A program made the position numbers and the translations under genes. Positions 9,666 to 17,443 of a stretch of DNA of 37,039 nt are shown one piece after another. Each line of letters begins with the position of its first letter. Position 1 is the first letter of the stretch. Below the pieces are notes generated by a model that was given only the letters and a program-made list of their open reading frames with translations, was not told the origin of the DNA and made no database searches. Origin of the DNA: an uncultured Pseudomonadales bacterium (GTDB taxonomy: Bacteria > Pseudomonadota > Gammaproteobacteria > Pseudomonadales > Azotimanducaceae). The stretch spans positions 1 to 37,039 of the forward strand of contig CAJJAX010000037.1 of the NCBI GenBank assembly GCA_905182155.1, read 5' to 3'.

Positions 9666-10115
9666 ATGAAAGAACGGTTGCGTCTGCCAGCGCTCGCAGC
9701 GGTCTTGAGTAAGCCTATTAATCCGTTCAGCGAATTGGTTGTGCGGCAGTTGTCGACTTGGCAAAAGATGGTCTATGGGTTTGCGGCAGCACTTTTGGTG
9801 CTGCTCGGGCTGCTCGGGCTGCTCGGGCTGCTCGGGCTGCTCGGGCTGCTCGGGCTGCTCGGGCTGCTCGGGCTGCTCGGGCTGGGTCGGTGGTGGTATC
9901 AAACGCCGCTCGTGCAGCGATTTCGTCGAAAACAGCAACAACTTAAACAGGCTTGGCCTCGAGTTTGGCGGCGATCCGTCAGGGGCAGCCTGACGGTGGT
10001 GCTGAACGCGGCGCGGGGCCTTTTTCGTTTGATTGGGCAGTTGGGGTCTTGGCTTGGGACTTGGGTCGGCGAGCAGGCTCGGCCGCGCTTGCGGCGCTGG
10101 TTTGCTCGAAGGTGA
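9666..10115 (+). CDS. Small basic membrane protein with a (Leu-Leu-Gly)x9 helix
   Basis: A 149-residue protein of unknown function beginning six bases after the fadB-like stop, with no obvious ribosome binding site, so it may be translated by coupling. Residues 1-36 are soluble, then GFAAALLV leads into nine Leu-Leu-Gly triplets (residues 46-72), a 27-residue uninterrupted hydrophobic stretch. The remainder is rich in Arg and Trp (RRKQQQLKQAWPRVWRR, then RPRLRRWFARR), so the flanks are strongly positive. The segment GLFRLIGQLGSWLGTWVG could be a second, amphipathic helix. No family is recognised. All three plus-strand frames and the reverse strand stay open over the repeat, so ORF calls there need care, but this frame has the most protein-like flanks. 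Confidence 0.55.
   Translation: MKERLRLPALAAVLSKPINPFSELVVRQLSTWQKMVYGFAAALLVLLGLLGLLGLLGLLGLLGLLGLLGLLGLGRWWYQTPLVQRFRRKQQQLKQAWPRVWRRSVRGSLTVVLNAARGLFRLIGQLGSWLGTWVGEQARPRLRRWFARR
9801..9881 (+). repeat. 9-bp tandem repeat, unit CTGCTCGGG, nine exact copies
   Basis: Nine perfect head-to-tail copies, in frame with the coding sequence and giving Leu-Leu-Gly each time. The unit length is a multiple of three, so copy-number change would alter the length of the membrane helix without breaking the frame. Confidence 0.97.
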
Positions 10116-10176
10116 GTGTTCTGACGGACTTGTTTGTTTTATACCGAGTAGGAATGCCGGTTAGGAAAGGGCTTTG

Positions 10177-10923
10177 ATGGATTTTTCTGCAGAACAAAAC
10201 TACTTTGAATTGTGGCAAAAGCATTATGACCCAACCCTTGCGCCGCAGGATTGGCTTGCCGCCTCTGGCGCTTTGGCAGGCTCACTGTCGGAGGTGTTTA
10301 TGGCTGGTTATCAAGCCGCAATGCGTTGCCAGTTTGGTATTGAAGACGCGGCCTGGGCGGCATTTTGTGTCAGTGAAGGTGTCGATGGTTTACCCCCTGT
10401 CGTTCGGGATGATGCGGGGTTACTAACAGGCGTGAAAACTTGGGTGGCGGCCGCGTCGGTTGTGACCTCGTTTTGGGTAAAAGTTGGCCGTGGGCGCGAC
10501 GCGTTTTACGTTGTGTTGCCTCGGGATACTTTGGGTCTGAGTTTAACGCTCAGTCGCAATGACGGGTTTTTGCCGGCGCTCTGTGTGGGTCACCTGCACC
10601 TGGAAAAGGTTCGCCCTGGCCTCCCCAAAGAGTTGTCTAAGCAAGCGCTCAAACAATTTCCCAAGCTCGAAGCCAGCTGTATATTGATCGCCTTTTTGGG
10701 TTACCTGGCAAACCAAGGGTTTGGCTGGGCCGTGGACGAGCTTGCAATGAAGCGTGAGGCCGTCATCGTGCAGCGAAGTGATTCGGCGTTAGCGGCGCTG
10801 GCTTTGGTCGTTCAAAAGGCCATTGAAGCAACGCCAGAACTGTCAGCTCGGGTGCCCGGTTGGGATCAAGATCGGCGGCTGATCGAGATGTATCTTGGGA
10901 TGATTTTGAAACGACCTCAATAA
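10177..10923 (+). CDS. Hypothetical protein resembling part of an acyl-CoA dehydrogenase
   Basis: 248 residues from ATG 10177, which follows AGGAAAGG by about seven bases. The stretch FCVSEGVDGLPPVVRDDAGLLTGVKTWVAA looks like the middle beta-domain of acyl-CoA dehydrogenases, where a T/S-E-x-x-x-G segment is followed by a 'G-x-K-x-W/Y-V/I' strand. The C-terminal part (residues 150-248) is helical. Acyl-CoA dehydrogenases are usually about 380 residues, so this would be a short, diverged member that may not bind FAD. It sits downstream of the fadB-like gene, which fits a role with acyl-CoA. The similarity is weak and I would not assign an activity. It converges on the TPR gene with a 3-bp gap. 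Confidence 0.55.
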   Translation: MDFSAEQNYFELWQKHYDPTLAPQDWLAASGALAGSLSEVFMAGYQAAMRCQFGIEDAAWAAFCVSEGVDGLPPVVRDDAGLLTGVKTWVAAASVVTSFWVKVGRGRDAFYVVLPRDTLGLSLTLSRNDGFLPALCVGHLHLEKVRPGLPKELSKQALKQFPKLEASCILIAFLGYLANQGFGWAVDELAMKREAVIVQRSDSALAALALVVQKAIEATPELSARVPGWDQDRRLIEMYLGMILKRPQ

Positions 10924-10926
10924 TGG

Positions 10927-11277
10927 TTATGGATTCGGTGGCAGGTTTGTGCCGAGATGTTTTTGGAGTCGTTTTAAAAACACCTGCATGGCTCGCTGGG
11001 CTTGTAGATCGCCTGCGCTTTCGGCCGATTCAATCCCAAGGCGTAAGGTCTCAGCCGCGCTGGTAAAGTCCTCGCAGGCCTGCTGGACTTGGGCGAGTTG
11101 TTTGTAGGCCGCGGTATACTTTGGCTCAAGCTCAAGACATCGTTTGAGGTGACGCAGGGCTTGGGCTAAATGATCCTCAGGTTGCTCTTTGAGATAAGCT
11201 GAGGCGAGTCCAAACCTTAGTAGGGCTGAGTCTTGACCTTTATTGAGGAGCTGGGTGAGCGCGGTGACATTTGGCAT
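10927..11277 (-). CDS. Small tetratricopeptide-repeat protein
   Basis: 116 residues forming about two to three TPR helix pairs: residues 17-50 (ALLRFGLASAYLKE, then ALRHLKRCLELEP) and 51-85 (KYTAAYKQLAQVQQ, then AAETLRLGIESAE). The canonical W-LG-Y-A-F-A-P pattern is visible in the Ala/Leu/Tyr and final Pro positions. There is no signal peptide, so it is probably a cytoplasmic scaffold. It is a lone gene on this strand, convergent with the acyl-CoA-dehydrogenase-like gene and divergent from the acetyltransferase. Its partner is unknown. Confidence 0.75.
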   Translation of the reverse strand: MPNVTALTQLLNKGQDSALLRFGLASAYLKEQPEDHLAQALRHLKRCLELEPKYTAAYKQLAQVQQACEDFTSAAETLRLGIESAESAGDLQAQRAMQVFLKRLQKHLGTNLPPNP

Positions 11278-11381
11278 GAGCGTTGTCTTTGAGATCCTGA
11301 AAAAAAGAATAGTCTAAACGAGTGTATGACGCATTAAGATTGAGACTCTTCAGCGGTCAATGCGTCCTAGGAGGCGAAAAA

Positions 11382-11882
11382 ATGATGCACGAGGTCAGTC
11401 AAGACCCACTCCACTGGCGGGGCGAAGTTCTCGCCCTAAATAACGACAATACCCCGCACGTCAATGCGCTCAGCGAACAAAGCCTTGATGTGCTGATTGA
11501 ACAAGCGGCATCGTTTCGGGTGATGGTTAGCCAAGACAATGCGCTATCAGGATTCGTCCTACTCCTTAGGGAAGGACAAGCCTACGAAAGCCTCAATTAT
11601 CGTTGGTTTTCCGAGGCCTTTGAAGAATTTCTCTATGTTGACCGGATTATTATCGCCCCCCCATGTCGCGGGCAGGGCGTGGCGCAGGCCCTGTACGGTC
11701 ATGCAACGGATTTGGCGCAGGCAATGGGGATTAAAAACCTGACTTGTGAGGTTAATTTGGCGCCGCCTAATCCTAGGTCCCTTGCGTTTCATCATGCACA
11801 GGGTTTCCAAGAAATGGCGCAACAAATGACAGACGGCGGTCGCAAACGCGTCTCGCTGCTGCGTAAGGCCATTGATGCTTGA
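11382..11882 (+). CDS. GNAT-family N-acetyltransferase
   Basis: 166 residues from ATG 11382, seven bases after a perfect AGGAGG; the frame is open further upstream, to 11322, but without a ribosome site. The acetyl-CoA binding motif A reads IIIAPPCRGQGVAQALYGHA (R-G-Q-G-x-A). It is followed by a motif B-like CEVNLAPPNPRSLAFHHAQGF, a pattern common in uncharacterised GNATs. It would transfer an acetyl group from acetyl-CoA to an unknown amine or protein N-terminus. The 3' end overlaps the next gene by eight bases, so the two form a small operon. Confidence 0.85.
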   Translation: MMHEVSQDPLHWRGEVLALNNDNTPHVNALSEQSLDVLIEQAASFRVMVSQDNALSGFVLLLREGQAYESLNYRWFSEAFEEFLYVDRIIIAPPCRGQGVAQALYGHATDLAQAMGIKNLTCEVNLAPPNPRSLAFHHAQGFQEMAQQMTDGGRKRVSLLRKAIDA

Positions 11883-12294
11883 ACGATATCTGGGTCATGT
11901 CGCCGTTGCGGTGGCGCTCTTAATCGGCGCGGCATTCTGGCTGATGCAAGATAGCGAGCCAGCACTTGTCGAATCGAACGAGTCGGTGGCGCCAATTGAC
12001 GCGCCAGTGCGCACCCGAGTGGATGCCATTATGACCGAGTGTGTTCGCAAAGGACGGACCACCCGAGTCGAAGGCCTGGTGCGCAATCTTGGCTCCATTG
12101 ATGTCACCCGAGTGACCGTACAAAGTATTTGGAAGCGCGGTGATGGCTCGGTTGCCGATACCGGGTTGGTTTATGCGGTTGGAGAGGATCAGAAGTTGGG
12201 GCCTGGTGAAACTGTGATATTTTCTGACACCACGGATTTAAGAGGCGTCGAGCGCTGTAATGTCCGAGCCCTGGATTGGTGGGCCGATGAGTGA
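11875..12294 (+). CDS. Membrane-anchored protein with an FxLYD-like domain
   Basis: 139 residues from ATG 11875, which overlaps the acetyltransferase stop. Residues 5-22 (YLGHVAVAVALLIGAAFW) are a single N-terminal membrane anchor or uncleaved signal. The rest would be periplasmic: TRVEGLVRNLGSIDVTRVTVQSIWKRGDG, then LGPGETVIFSDT and ERCNVRALDWW, the pattern of an FxLYD immunoglobulin-like fold. Two cysteines (TEC and ERC) could pair. The function is unknown. The next gene starts inside its last codons. Confidence 0.65.
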   Translation: MLERYLGHVAVAVALLIGAAFWLMQDSEPALVESNESVAPIDAPVRTRVDAIMTECVRKGRTTRVEGLVRNLGSIDVTRVTVQSIWKRGDGSVADTGLVYAVGEDQKLGPGETVIFSDTTDLRGVERCNVRALDWWADE

Positions 12295-13159
12295 CAAGCC
12301 AGCCCCCAATGCTCGCCGCAATCCGCAACAAGATCCACTCGGCGCCGTCCAGCATGCCTCGAAAGATCCTGTCGAAAGTAGGGTGTCAGAGGCGCTGACG
12401 CAAATTGAGTTAGACGGCTACCAAGGCCGAGGCTTCGCTGTGCGTCGGAGCGTGTTTTCGAGCGAGGAAATCGCGCAGCTCAATGCGGTGATTGATCGCG
12501 TCGAACAAGCGGTTGTTCGTCAAAGCCATTTGGGACGTGAATACATCATCGATGGGCGCCGATTTATTGATCTCGACGCGCATACCTTGCAGTTTGAGCC
12601 AGCACCGTTCGACAACGATTTAAGGGTGTTAGAGCCGGCTCACCCACTGTCGGCAGACTTGCTGGCATTGTTGATGGATGCACGCCTCGTGTTGCCGATG
12701 AAACAGTTAACGGGTTGCGATGAGGTGTCGCTGTGGACGGATAAAATTAATTTTAAGCGACCTGGTGGGTCGGAATTTGGCTGGCACCAAGACGCGCCCT
12801 ATTGGATCCATGATGCGGCGCAGGTGACGCAACTGCCTAACGTCATGGTGACCTTGGATGATGTTATGCCCCGCGCGGGTGGTTTTCGGGTGATTCAAGG
12901 CAGTCATCATGAGGGTATTCGCCCGGCTCGGAATGATGGTAGCCAGCTTGAGGGCTTTTATACCCACGATGATGAAGTGGATTTCTCGCGGGTCGTTGAA
13001 TTCAATGAGCCGGCAGGCAGCGTCATTTTTTTCGACCCATTTTTGATTCATGGCTCAGCACGAAACCAATCGACTCATCGTCGTCGCGCGCTGATTGCAA
13101 CCTATCAACCGGCTAACCTGCCGTCCTTGAAAACCAAGCAGGTCGTGAATCTCGGTTGA
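12287..13159 (+). CDS. Phytanoyl-CoA dioxygenase (PhyH) family protein
   Basis: An Fe(II)/2-oxoglutarate oxygenase of the PhyH family; members hydroxylate acyl-CoAs, small lipids or secondary metabolites. The iron ligands appear in FGWHQDAPYW (HxD) and FLIHGSARNQS (distal His), with RRRALIATYQP after it supplying the 2-oxoglutarate Arg. KINFKRPGGSEF is the strand before the HxD. ATG 12287 overlaps the previous stop (GATGAGTGA), which argues for coupling; ATG 12260 in the same frame is possible but has no support. About 290 residues is the usual length. The substrate is unknown. Confidence 0.87.
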   Translation: MSDKPAPNARRNPQQDPLGAVQHASKDPVESRVSEALTQIELDGYQGRGFAVRRSVFSSEEIAQLNAVIDRVEQAVVRQSHLGREYIIDGRRFIDLDAHTLQFEPAPFDNDLRVLEPAHPLSADLLALLMDARLVLPMKQLTGCDEVSLWTDKINFKRPGGSEFGWHQDAPYWIHDAAQVTQLPNVMVTLDDVMPRAGGFRVIQGSHHEGIRPARNDGSQLEGFYTHDDEVDFSRVVEFNEPAGSVIFFDPFLIHGSARNQSTHRRRALIATYQPANLPSLKTKQVVNLG

Positions 13160-13279
13160 TCGCGTCCTTTACGCTTCGTCGAAGTGCGGGTTGAAAGCCA
13201 ATTGCAGTGGTGTGTCGTATCACTCGTGCGGAAACGCGCGCATTGACCGCCCCAATCACGGAAAAGGACACACGCTACA

Positions 13280-14821
13280 ATGGCTGCCGACCGCCAACCC
13301 AAAAAGGTACTGAGGCTGGTCTTAGGGGATCAGCTGGATGCGCATCACAGCTGGTTCACGCAAGTGGATCAAAATGTGCTCTATGTGATTGCTGAACTGG
13401 TGCAGGAGCAGCGCTACGTTCAGCATCATATTCAAAAGACGGTCGCATTTTTTCTGGCGATGGAACGCTTTGCGGACCGGCTTGAGCTCGAAGGTCACCG
13501 CGTTCATCATTACAATTTAGATCAAACCGCTCAGTTTCTATCCTTAACCGAATTCTTAGCCCATTGTGTGCAGGCACACGAGATCGATCGTGTGGAATAC
13601 CAGCTGCCCGATGAGTATCGGCTTCGCCAGCAGCTTGCGAGCTGGCAACCGGCGCGAGTCGAGGTCAAGGCGGTCGAATCCGAACACTTCTATCTAACTG
13701 AACAGGGTTTAAAAAAACAGTTTAAAGCCGGTTCTGCGCATCGCTTAGAGCCCTTTTATCGGAAAATGCGCCAGTCTTTTAACGTCCTGATGAAGGACGG
13801 ATCCCCCGTTGGTGGACAATGGAATTTTGATAAACACAATCAAAAGGCGTTACCCAAAACCGTCGTGATTCCGGCGCCATTTTTGTTTCAGAATTCGGCT
13901 TTGACCATTCAGGCTCGACTCGACCGGCATGGGATTAAGACCTTAGGTCAGATCGGGTCGCATTTGATTTGGCCGGTGGATGAAGTTCAAGCCGAGGCGC
14001 TGCTTGCTGATTTTTGCCTTCGATTGTTGCCAAACTTTGGACGCTATCAAGATGCAATGACCAGCCGCGGTTGGTCCCTTTTTCATTCTAGATTGTCCTT
14101 CGCTTTAAATAGTAAAATATTGAGCCCCAAGCGGGTTGTTGACGCGGCGGTTGCCGCCTTTGAACAAGTTGATTCAAGCGTTGGGTGCGCCGAGGTTGAA
14201 GGTTTTGTTAGGCAAATCCTAGGATGGCGAGAGTTTGTTCGCGGTATTTACTGGGCCAATATGCCGGACTATGCCGAGCGCAATGTCCTGAACGCCGAGA
14301 TGGATCTGCCGAGCTTTTATTGGACGGGCGATACGCGCATGGCGTGCTTAAAGCAGGCGATTGACCAGTCGCTTGAGCATGGTTACGCGCACCACATTCA
14401 GCGCTTAATGATTACGGGTAATTTTGCGCTGATGTTGGGGGTGGATCCGAAACAAGTGGATGCTTGGTACCTTGGCATTTATGTCGATGCCATTGAGTGG
14501 GTCGAAATGCCCAATACGCGGGGCATGAGTCAGTTCGCCGATGGCGGCTTGGTTGCGTCGAAACCCTACATCAGTTCTGGGAAGTACATCCAGCGGATGA
14601 GCGATCATTGTCGCACGTGTGCCTATGATGTGACTGCCCGCACGGGCGAGATGGCATGTCCTTATAATGTCTTGTATTGGGATTTTCTTGACCGTCACAG
14701 GGCGCGGTTTGGTCCCAATCCGAGAATGCGTCTGATGATGAATCATTACGAGAAGATACCCGTATTGGAGCGTGACCAGATTCGTTCGGCGGCGCAAACG
14801 TTGCGGCAGCAGCTAGCCTAG
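13280..14821 (+). CDS. Iron-sulfur bacterial cryptochrome/(6-4) photolyase (FeS-BCP, PhrB-like)
   Basis: A 513-residue deoxyribodipyrimidine photolyase-related protein. Proteins of this family bind FAD, a lumazine antenna and a [4Fe-4S] cluster and repair (6-4) photoproducts in light. It starts RLVLGDQLDAHHSWF, the family's N-terminal strand. FAD-site motifs include FHSRLSFALNSKILSP, ILGWREFVRGIYW, ALMLGVDPKQVDAWYLGIYVDAIEWVEMPN and KPYISSGKYIQRMSDHC. Four cysteines at residues 356, 444, 447 and 460 have the same spacing (88, 3, 13) as the cluster ligands of Agrobacterium PhrB (350, 438, 441, 454). ATG 13280 follows AAAAGGA at about 12 bases. It may respond to sunlight exposure, fitting a surface-water habitat. 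Confidence 0.95.
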   Translation: MAADRQPKKVLRLVLGDQLDAHHSWFTQVDQNVLYVIAELVQEQRYVQHHIQKTVAFFLAMERFADRLELEGHRVHHYNLDQTAQFLSLTEFLAHCVQAHEIDRVEYQLPDEYRLRQQLASWQPARVEVKAVESEHFYLTEQGLKKQFKAGSAHRLEPFYRKMRQSFNVLMKDGSPVGGQWNFDKHNQKALPKTVVIPAPFLFQNSALTIQARLDRHGIKTLGQIGSHLIWPVDEVQAEALLADFCLRLLPNFGRYQDAMTSRGWSLFHSRLSFALNSKILSPKRVVDAAVAAFEQVDSSVGCAEVEGFVRQILGWREFVRGIYWANMPDYAERNVLNAEMDLPSFYWTGDTRMACLKQAIDQSLEHGYAHHIQRLMITGNFALMLGVDPKQVDAWYLGIYVDAIEWVEMPNTRGMSQFADGGLVASKPYISSGKYIQRMSDHCRTCAYDVTARTGEMACPYNVLYWDFLDRHRARFGPNPRMRLMMNHYEKIPVLERDQIRSAAQTLRQQLA

Positions 14822-15086
14822 TGCCTGCAGTTTCGAAGGTACGTCGCGAGCAATGGGGGTCGTCGCCGGTAAGGTTTGATGAGAATGCCTGAGGTGCCCG
14901 ACCGCGCTTGCGGGTTGTTTTGGGCGGAATCGGGGCGGGTCGGCGCAGTCTAATGGACGGGGGCAATGGGCAGCTGGCCTGCGGTTGACGGCTGCGCGTC
15001 TTGGCCCTTGTGACTTGAACGGTCCGGTTGATATTTTAAGTGGACGCGACAAGGCGCCCTGGTGAGCCAATCATAATGCTCAGAGA

Positions 15087-15977
15087 TTAGTCCGCGGCAC
15101 AAACCCGATTACGGCCCGTGTTTTTGGCCTTATAAGCCGCGGCGTCCGCTCTCTGCCGCAGCGAGACCAGGGCCTCACCAACATGGCTGAGGGCAATGCC
15201 AAGACTTGCCGTTAAGTGTCTGTTTTCGCCCAGGTCAACGTTGGAAATCACTAACCGGATTCGATCGGCGAGCGCGAGTACAGCCGGTTCATCAAGCTGG
15301 TCTACCACGACCTCAAATTCTTCGCCGCCGGTCCGGCTGATAATTTTGACCTCATCGCTGAAGGTATTCACAGCTGAGGCAAGGACTTGCAGTGCCAGAT
15401 CCCCAAATGCATGACCATGGACATCGTTGACGTGTTTGAAGTGATCGATATCGATGGCGATGACCGCCACCGGCTCTTTATTGTGATGGTTCGCTTTTAA
15501 CAAGGTCGCGAGTTCTCGCATGTGGTAGCTGCGATTAAATAAGCCCGTTAAGGGATCGCGATTGGTGAGATCGTTGGTGAGTCGAACGAACTGAAACACA
15601 ACGAGCGCAAGGATCACCTCACCGGTGAAGGTCAGGCCATCGCCGATCCACCACCAAACGGGCGCGGCGTTAAAAAAAATACCGGTTGCTGCATCTAATA
15701 AATTGCCCGTTTGGAGGGCGAATAAGCCAATGAGGACGGCGCGGCGTTCGGCCAAGGAGACTTTAATGAGGGTTGCCGCGATAAACATGACGAAAACGGA
15801 TAAAAATGATGCGGCTTCAAATCCAACTTGATCCAGTTCGAACCGATAGTCACCGGAGGTCGTGAACAAATGGCCAATAAGAAGCCCGGTGAAGGCAAGA
15901 TTCACCAAGACCAAGAACAACGCTCGATCACGCCGCGCAAATTTGATCTGCATTTCCTGCTGTGTCTCTAGTGCCAT
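15087..15977 (-). CDS. Membrane diguanylate cyclase (GGDEF)
   Basis: 296 residues. Roughly residues 18-38, 54-72, 78-96 and 106-134 are membrane helices, with about four segments forming a sensor. The GGDEF domain occupies 140-296: NRDPLTGLFNRSYHM, VIAIDIDHFKHVND, then RTGGEEF at 215-221, the catalytic site that makes c-di-GMP from two GTP. The RxxD inhibitory site normally found five residues before GGEEF is absent (DEVK), so product feedback is not expected. It is a single gene divergent from the DUF3293 gene. It could supply c-di-GMP to effectors elsewhere, while an EAL enzyme lies at the window start. Confidence 0.93.
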   Translation of the reverse strand: MALETQQEMQIKFARRDRALFLVLVNLAFTGLLIGHLFTTSGDYRFELDQVGFEAASFLSVFVMFIAATLIKVSLAERRAVLIGLFALQTGNLLDAATGIFFNAAPVWWWIGDGLTFTGEVILALVVFQFVRLTNDLTNRDPLTGLFNRSYHMRELATLLKANHHNKEPVAVIAIDIDHFKHVNDVHGHAFGDLALQVLASAVNTFSDEVKIISRTGGEEFEVVVDQLDEPAVLALADRIRLVISNVDLGENRHLTASLGIALSHVGEALVSLRQRADAAAYKAKNTGRNRVCAAD

Positions 15978-16112
15978 GAAATTCAGTTTAGACCTGGTTA
16001 TTTCCGAAAACAGTGCTCAGAACCGGGGTAAATCTGTTTAACCCGAATCGATGCAGCCTTGATACAATGTTAACAGTACAGCGTGTTAATGGCACATAAA
16101 GTAAGGGTTTTC

Positions 16113-16529
16113 ATGCTCACAACCGATGCGGCGCAACGCGCGATATATGAATCTGCGGATTACGTTATTGATGATGATCCACCGATTGTGTTCCAAATTG
16201 GTTCGGTTCATCACGGCTTGGGCCTGCTGTTGGCCAGTTTCAACGCGCAATCTGCCTGCCTGCTTGCCGCCGGCAATCCCCGAGGGCAGATCTTGAGCGA
16301 TGATGACAATCTGGATCGTCGGATGCAATTGTTGTCTAAGGTCGAGCAAGCAAGATTGAATTATTTCGTGGCTCGGGCTGAGAATGCGCAGCAGTTCTGG
16401 GCGCAGGACAGTTATCTTATTTTCGATATAGACCCCCTCGATGCAAACCGCTGGGCCCGGGAATTTGATCAACTGGCTTGGGTCGACATACCGTCAAGCG
16501 GTTGTGCTGCGCTGATCTGGTTGGATTAA
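16113..16529 (+). CDS. DUF3293 domain protein
   Basis: About 138 residues. Features that recall DUF3293 are AIYESADYVI at the start, then PPIVFQIGSVHHGLGLLL, SACLLAAGNPRGQILSDDDNL (the 'T-A-x-N-P-x-S-x-x-x-S-x-x-x-N' signature) and QDSYLIFDIDPLDANRWAREFDQLAWV near the end. I chose ATG 16113 because GTAAGGG lies five bases upstream; ATG 16089 and GTG 16083 are in frame but have no ribosome site. The function of the family is unknown. It runs divergently from the diguanylate cyclase. Confidence 0.65.
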   Translation: MLTTDAAQRAIYESADYVIDDDPPIVFQIGSVHHGLGLLLASFNAQSACLLAAGNPRGQILSDDDNLDRRMQLLSKVEQARLNYFVARAENAQQFWAQDSYLIFDIDPLDANRWAREFDQLAWVDIPSSGCAALIWLD

Positions 16530-16626
16530 TCTGACTTCGGGTCGTCTGTGGTCCAAATCCTGTTGTCATTGCCTGCGGCCCAGGCGGAAAATGAGATTCC
16601 ATGAATCTAAAGCATGCGCCTTCGCG

Positions 16627-16632
16627 TATACT
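16627..16632 (+). promoter_or_regulatory. Candidate -10 box (TATACT) of the tetR-RND operon
   Basis: TATACT lies just before the palindromic operator at 16641-16657, which would then overlap the transcription start. No convincing -35 is seen, as can happen at regulated promoters. Confidence 0.4.
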
Positions 16633-16640
16633 CACTGATT

Positions 16641-16657
16641 TTAAACGATCGTTTGAA
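16641..16657. promoter_or_regulatory. TetR-type operator, palindrome TTAAACGATCGTTTGAA
   Basis: A perfect 12-bp palindrome (AAACGATCGTTT, 16643-16654) sits inside a 17-bp near-palindrome, the normal size and symmetry of a TetR-family operator. It lies directly downstream of a TATACT box and upstream of a tetR-RND operon, so autorepression is the natural reading. That the adjacent TetR protein binds it is inferred, not shown. Confidence 0.6.
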
Positions 16658-16670
16658 AGTAGGTCAAAAA

Positions 16671-16784
16671 ATGGGTTCGGCGCGGTATCGAAGAACCTGT
16701 CTGGCGGTTGTTACCACTGACAAGACGATCACGATCCAGTCATTAACCGGTCATTATCAACCGCGAAGGCGCCGATTGGTATGA
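16671..16784 (+). CDS. 37-codon leader ORF upstream of tetR
   Basis: ATG 16671 opens a short frame (MGSARYRRTCLAVVTTDKTI, then more) that ends with TGA at 16782-16784, overlapping the tetR ATG (16781) as ATGA. AGGT lies about eight bases upstream of its start. The same 4-nt overlap joins every gene of this operon, which suggests the small ORF is translated and couples tetR. The peptide is basic and has no recognised domain. It could also be untranslated leader. Confidence 0.35.
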   Translation: MGSARYRRTCLAVVTTDKTITIQSLTGHYQPRRRRLV

Positions 16785-17443
16785 GTGTAGGCATGAATCC
16801 GAAGCCAGAGAATATTGCGTGTGACTCGAACGACACCCAGGCCCGGCTGTTGAATGCTGCGGAGTCCTTGTTCATTGATGCCGGCTATGCGGGGATGTCT
16901 GCCAGAGCCATTGCTCAGACGGCGGGGGTTAATATCGCGGCGATGGGTTACCACTTCGGATCCAAGCACGGTCTGCTCGAGGCGGTGCTGATTCGACGGG
17001 TCGCGCCGATCAACGATGCGAGACTCAGGCGCCTAGCCAGGGTTTGTGAGCGAGGCCCCGATGCAATCGGGGCGATCCTGCATGCTTTTTTATGGCCCGT
17101 GTTTTACACCGAGAATGAAGCCCCGGCTCGACGGCTTATGGGGCGGGTCATGACAGAACCGGCTGATGTTGTTGAACCGTTGTTAGATCTGGTTTTCAGT
17201 GACGTCATTGAGCAATTTGTCGCCGCCGTGGCCGCCTGTTTTCCAAATGAAGACAAGGGCCTGATTGCCCAAAAATTCTCGTTTGTCGTGGGCGCTTTGA
17301 GTTTTACGCTGCTGCGACCATCGTCACCGCTTTTTGGATCTGTAACAACAACCGATGTGTCGTTTAAACGGCTGTTAAAATTTAGTGTGGATGGGTTTCA
17401 AATAACGCCCACAAACCGCTCAATTGAAAAGGATATTTTATGA
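16781..17443 (+). CDS. TetR/AcrR-family transcriptional regulator of an RND operon
   Basis: 220 residues. The N-terminal HTH is clear: ARLLNAAESLFIDAGYAGMSARAIAQTAGVNIAAMGYHFGSKHGLLEAVL, with the usual Y-H-F-G-S-K turn. The C-terminal ligand domain (about 80-205) resembles CecR/DUF1956-type regulators (RRLMGRVMTEP). ATG 16781 overlaps a leader ORF; ATG 16793 is an alternative. Its last codons overlap the membrane-fusion-protein start (ATGA at 17440). It probably represses its own operon through the palindrome at 16641-16657 and is relieved by a ligand that the pump exports; this is inference from position. Confidence 0.92.
   Translation: MSVGMNPKPENIACDSNDTQARLLNAAESLFIDAGYAGMSARAIAQTAGVNIAAMGYHFGSKHGLLEAVLIRRVAPINDARLRRLARVCERGPDAIGAILHAFLWPVFYTENEAPARRLMGRVMTEPADVVEPLLDLVFSDVIEQFVAAVAACFPNEDKGLIAQKFSFVVGALSFTLLRPSSPLFGSVTTTDVSFKRLLKFSVDGFQITPTNRSIEKDIL

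Noticed and set aside
9801..9881. CRISPR array
   Set aside because: Units are 9 bp and adjacent, with no spacers; the AAACCTG repeat at 23496 is also too short and has no spacers.
9645..9941. Minus-strand ORF full of Pro-Glu-Gln repeats, and plus-strand ORFs with Cys-Ser-Gly or Ala-Arg repeats
   Set aside because: They are other-frame readings of the CTGCTCGGG repeat; the flanks in those frames are not protein-like, and the (LLG)9 frame has the better context.
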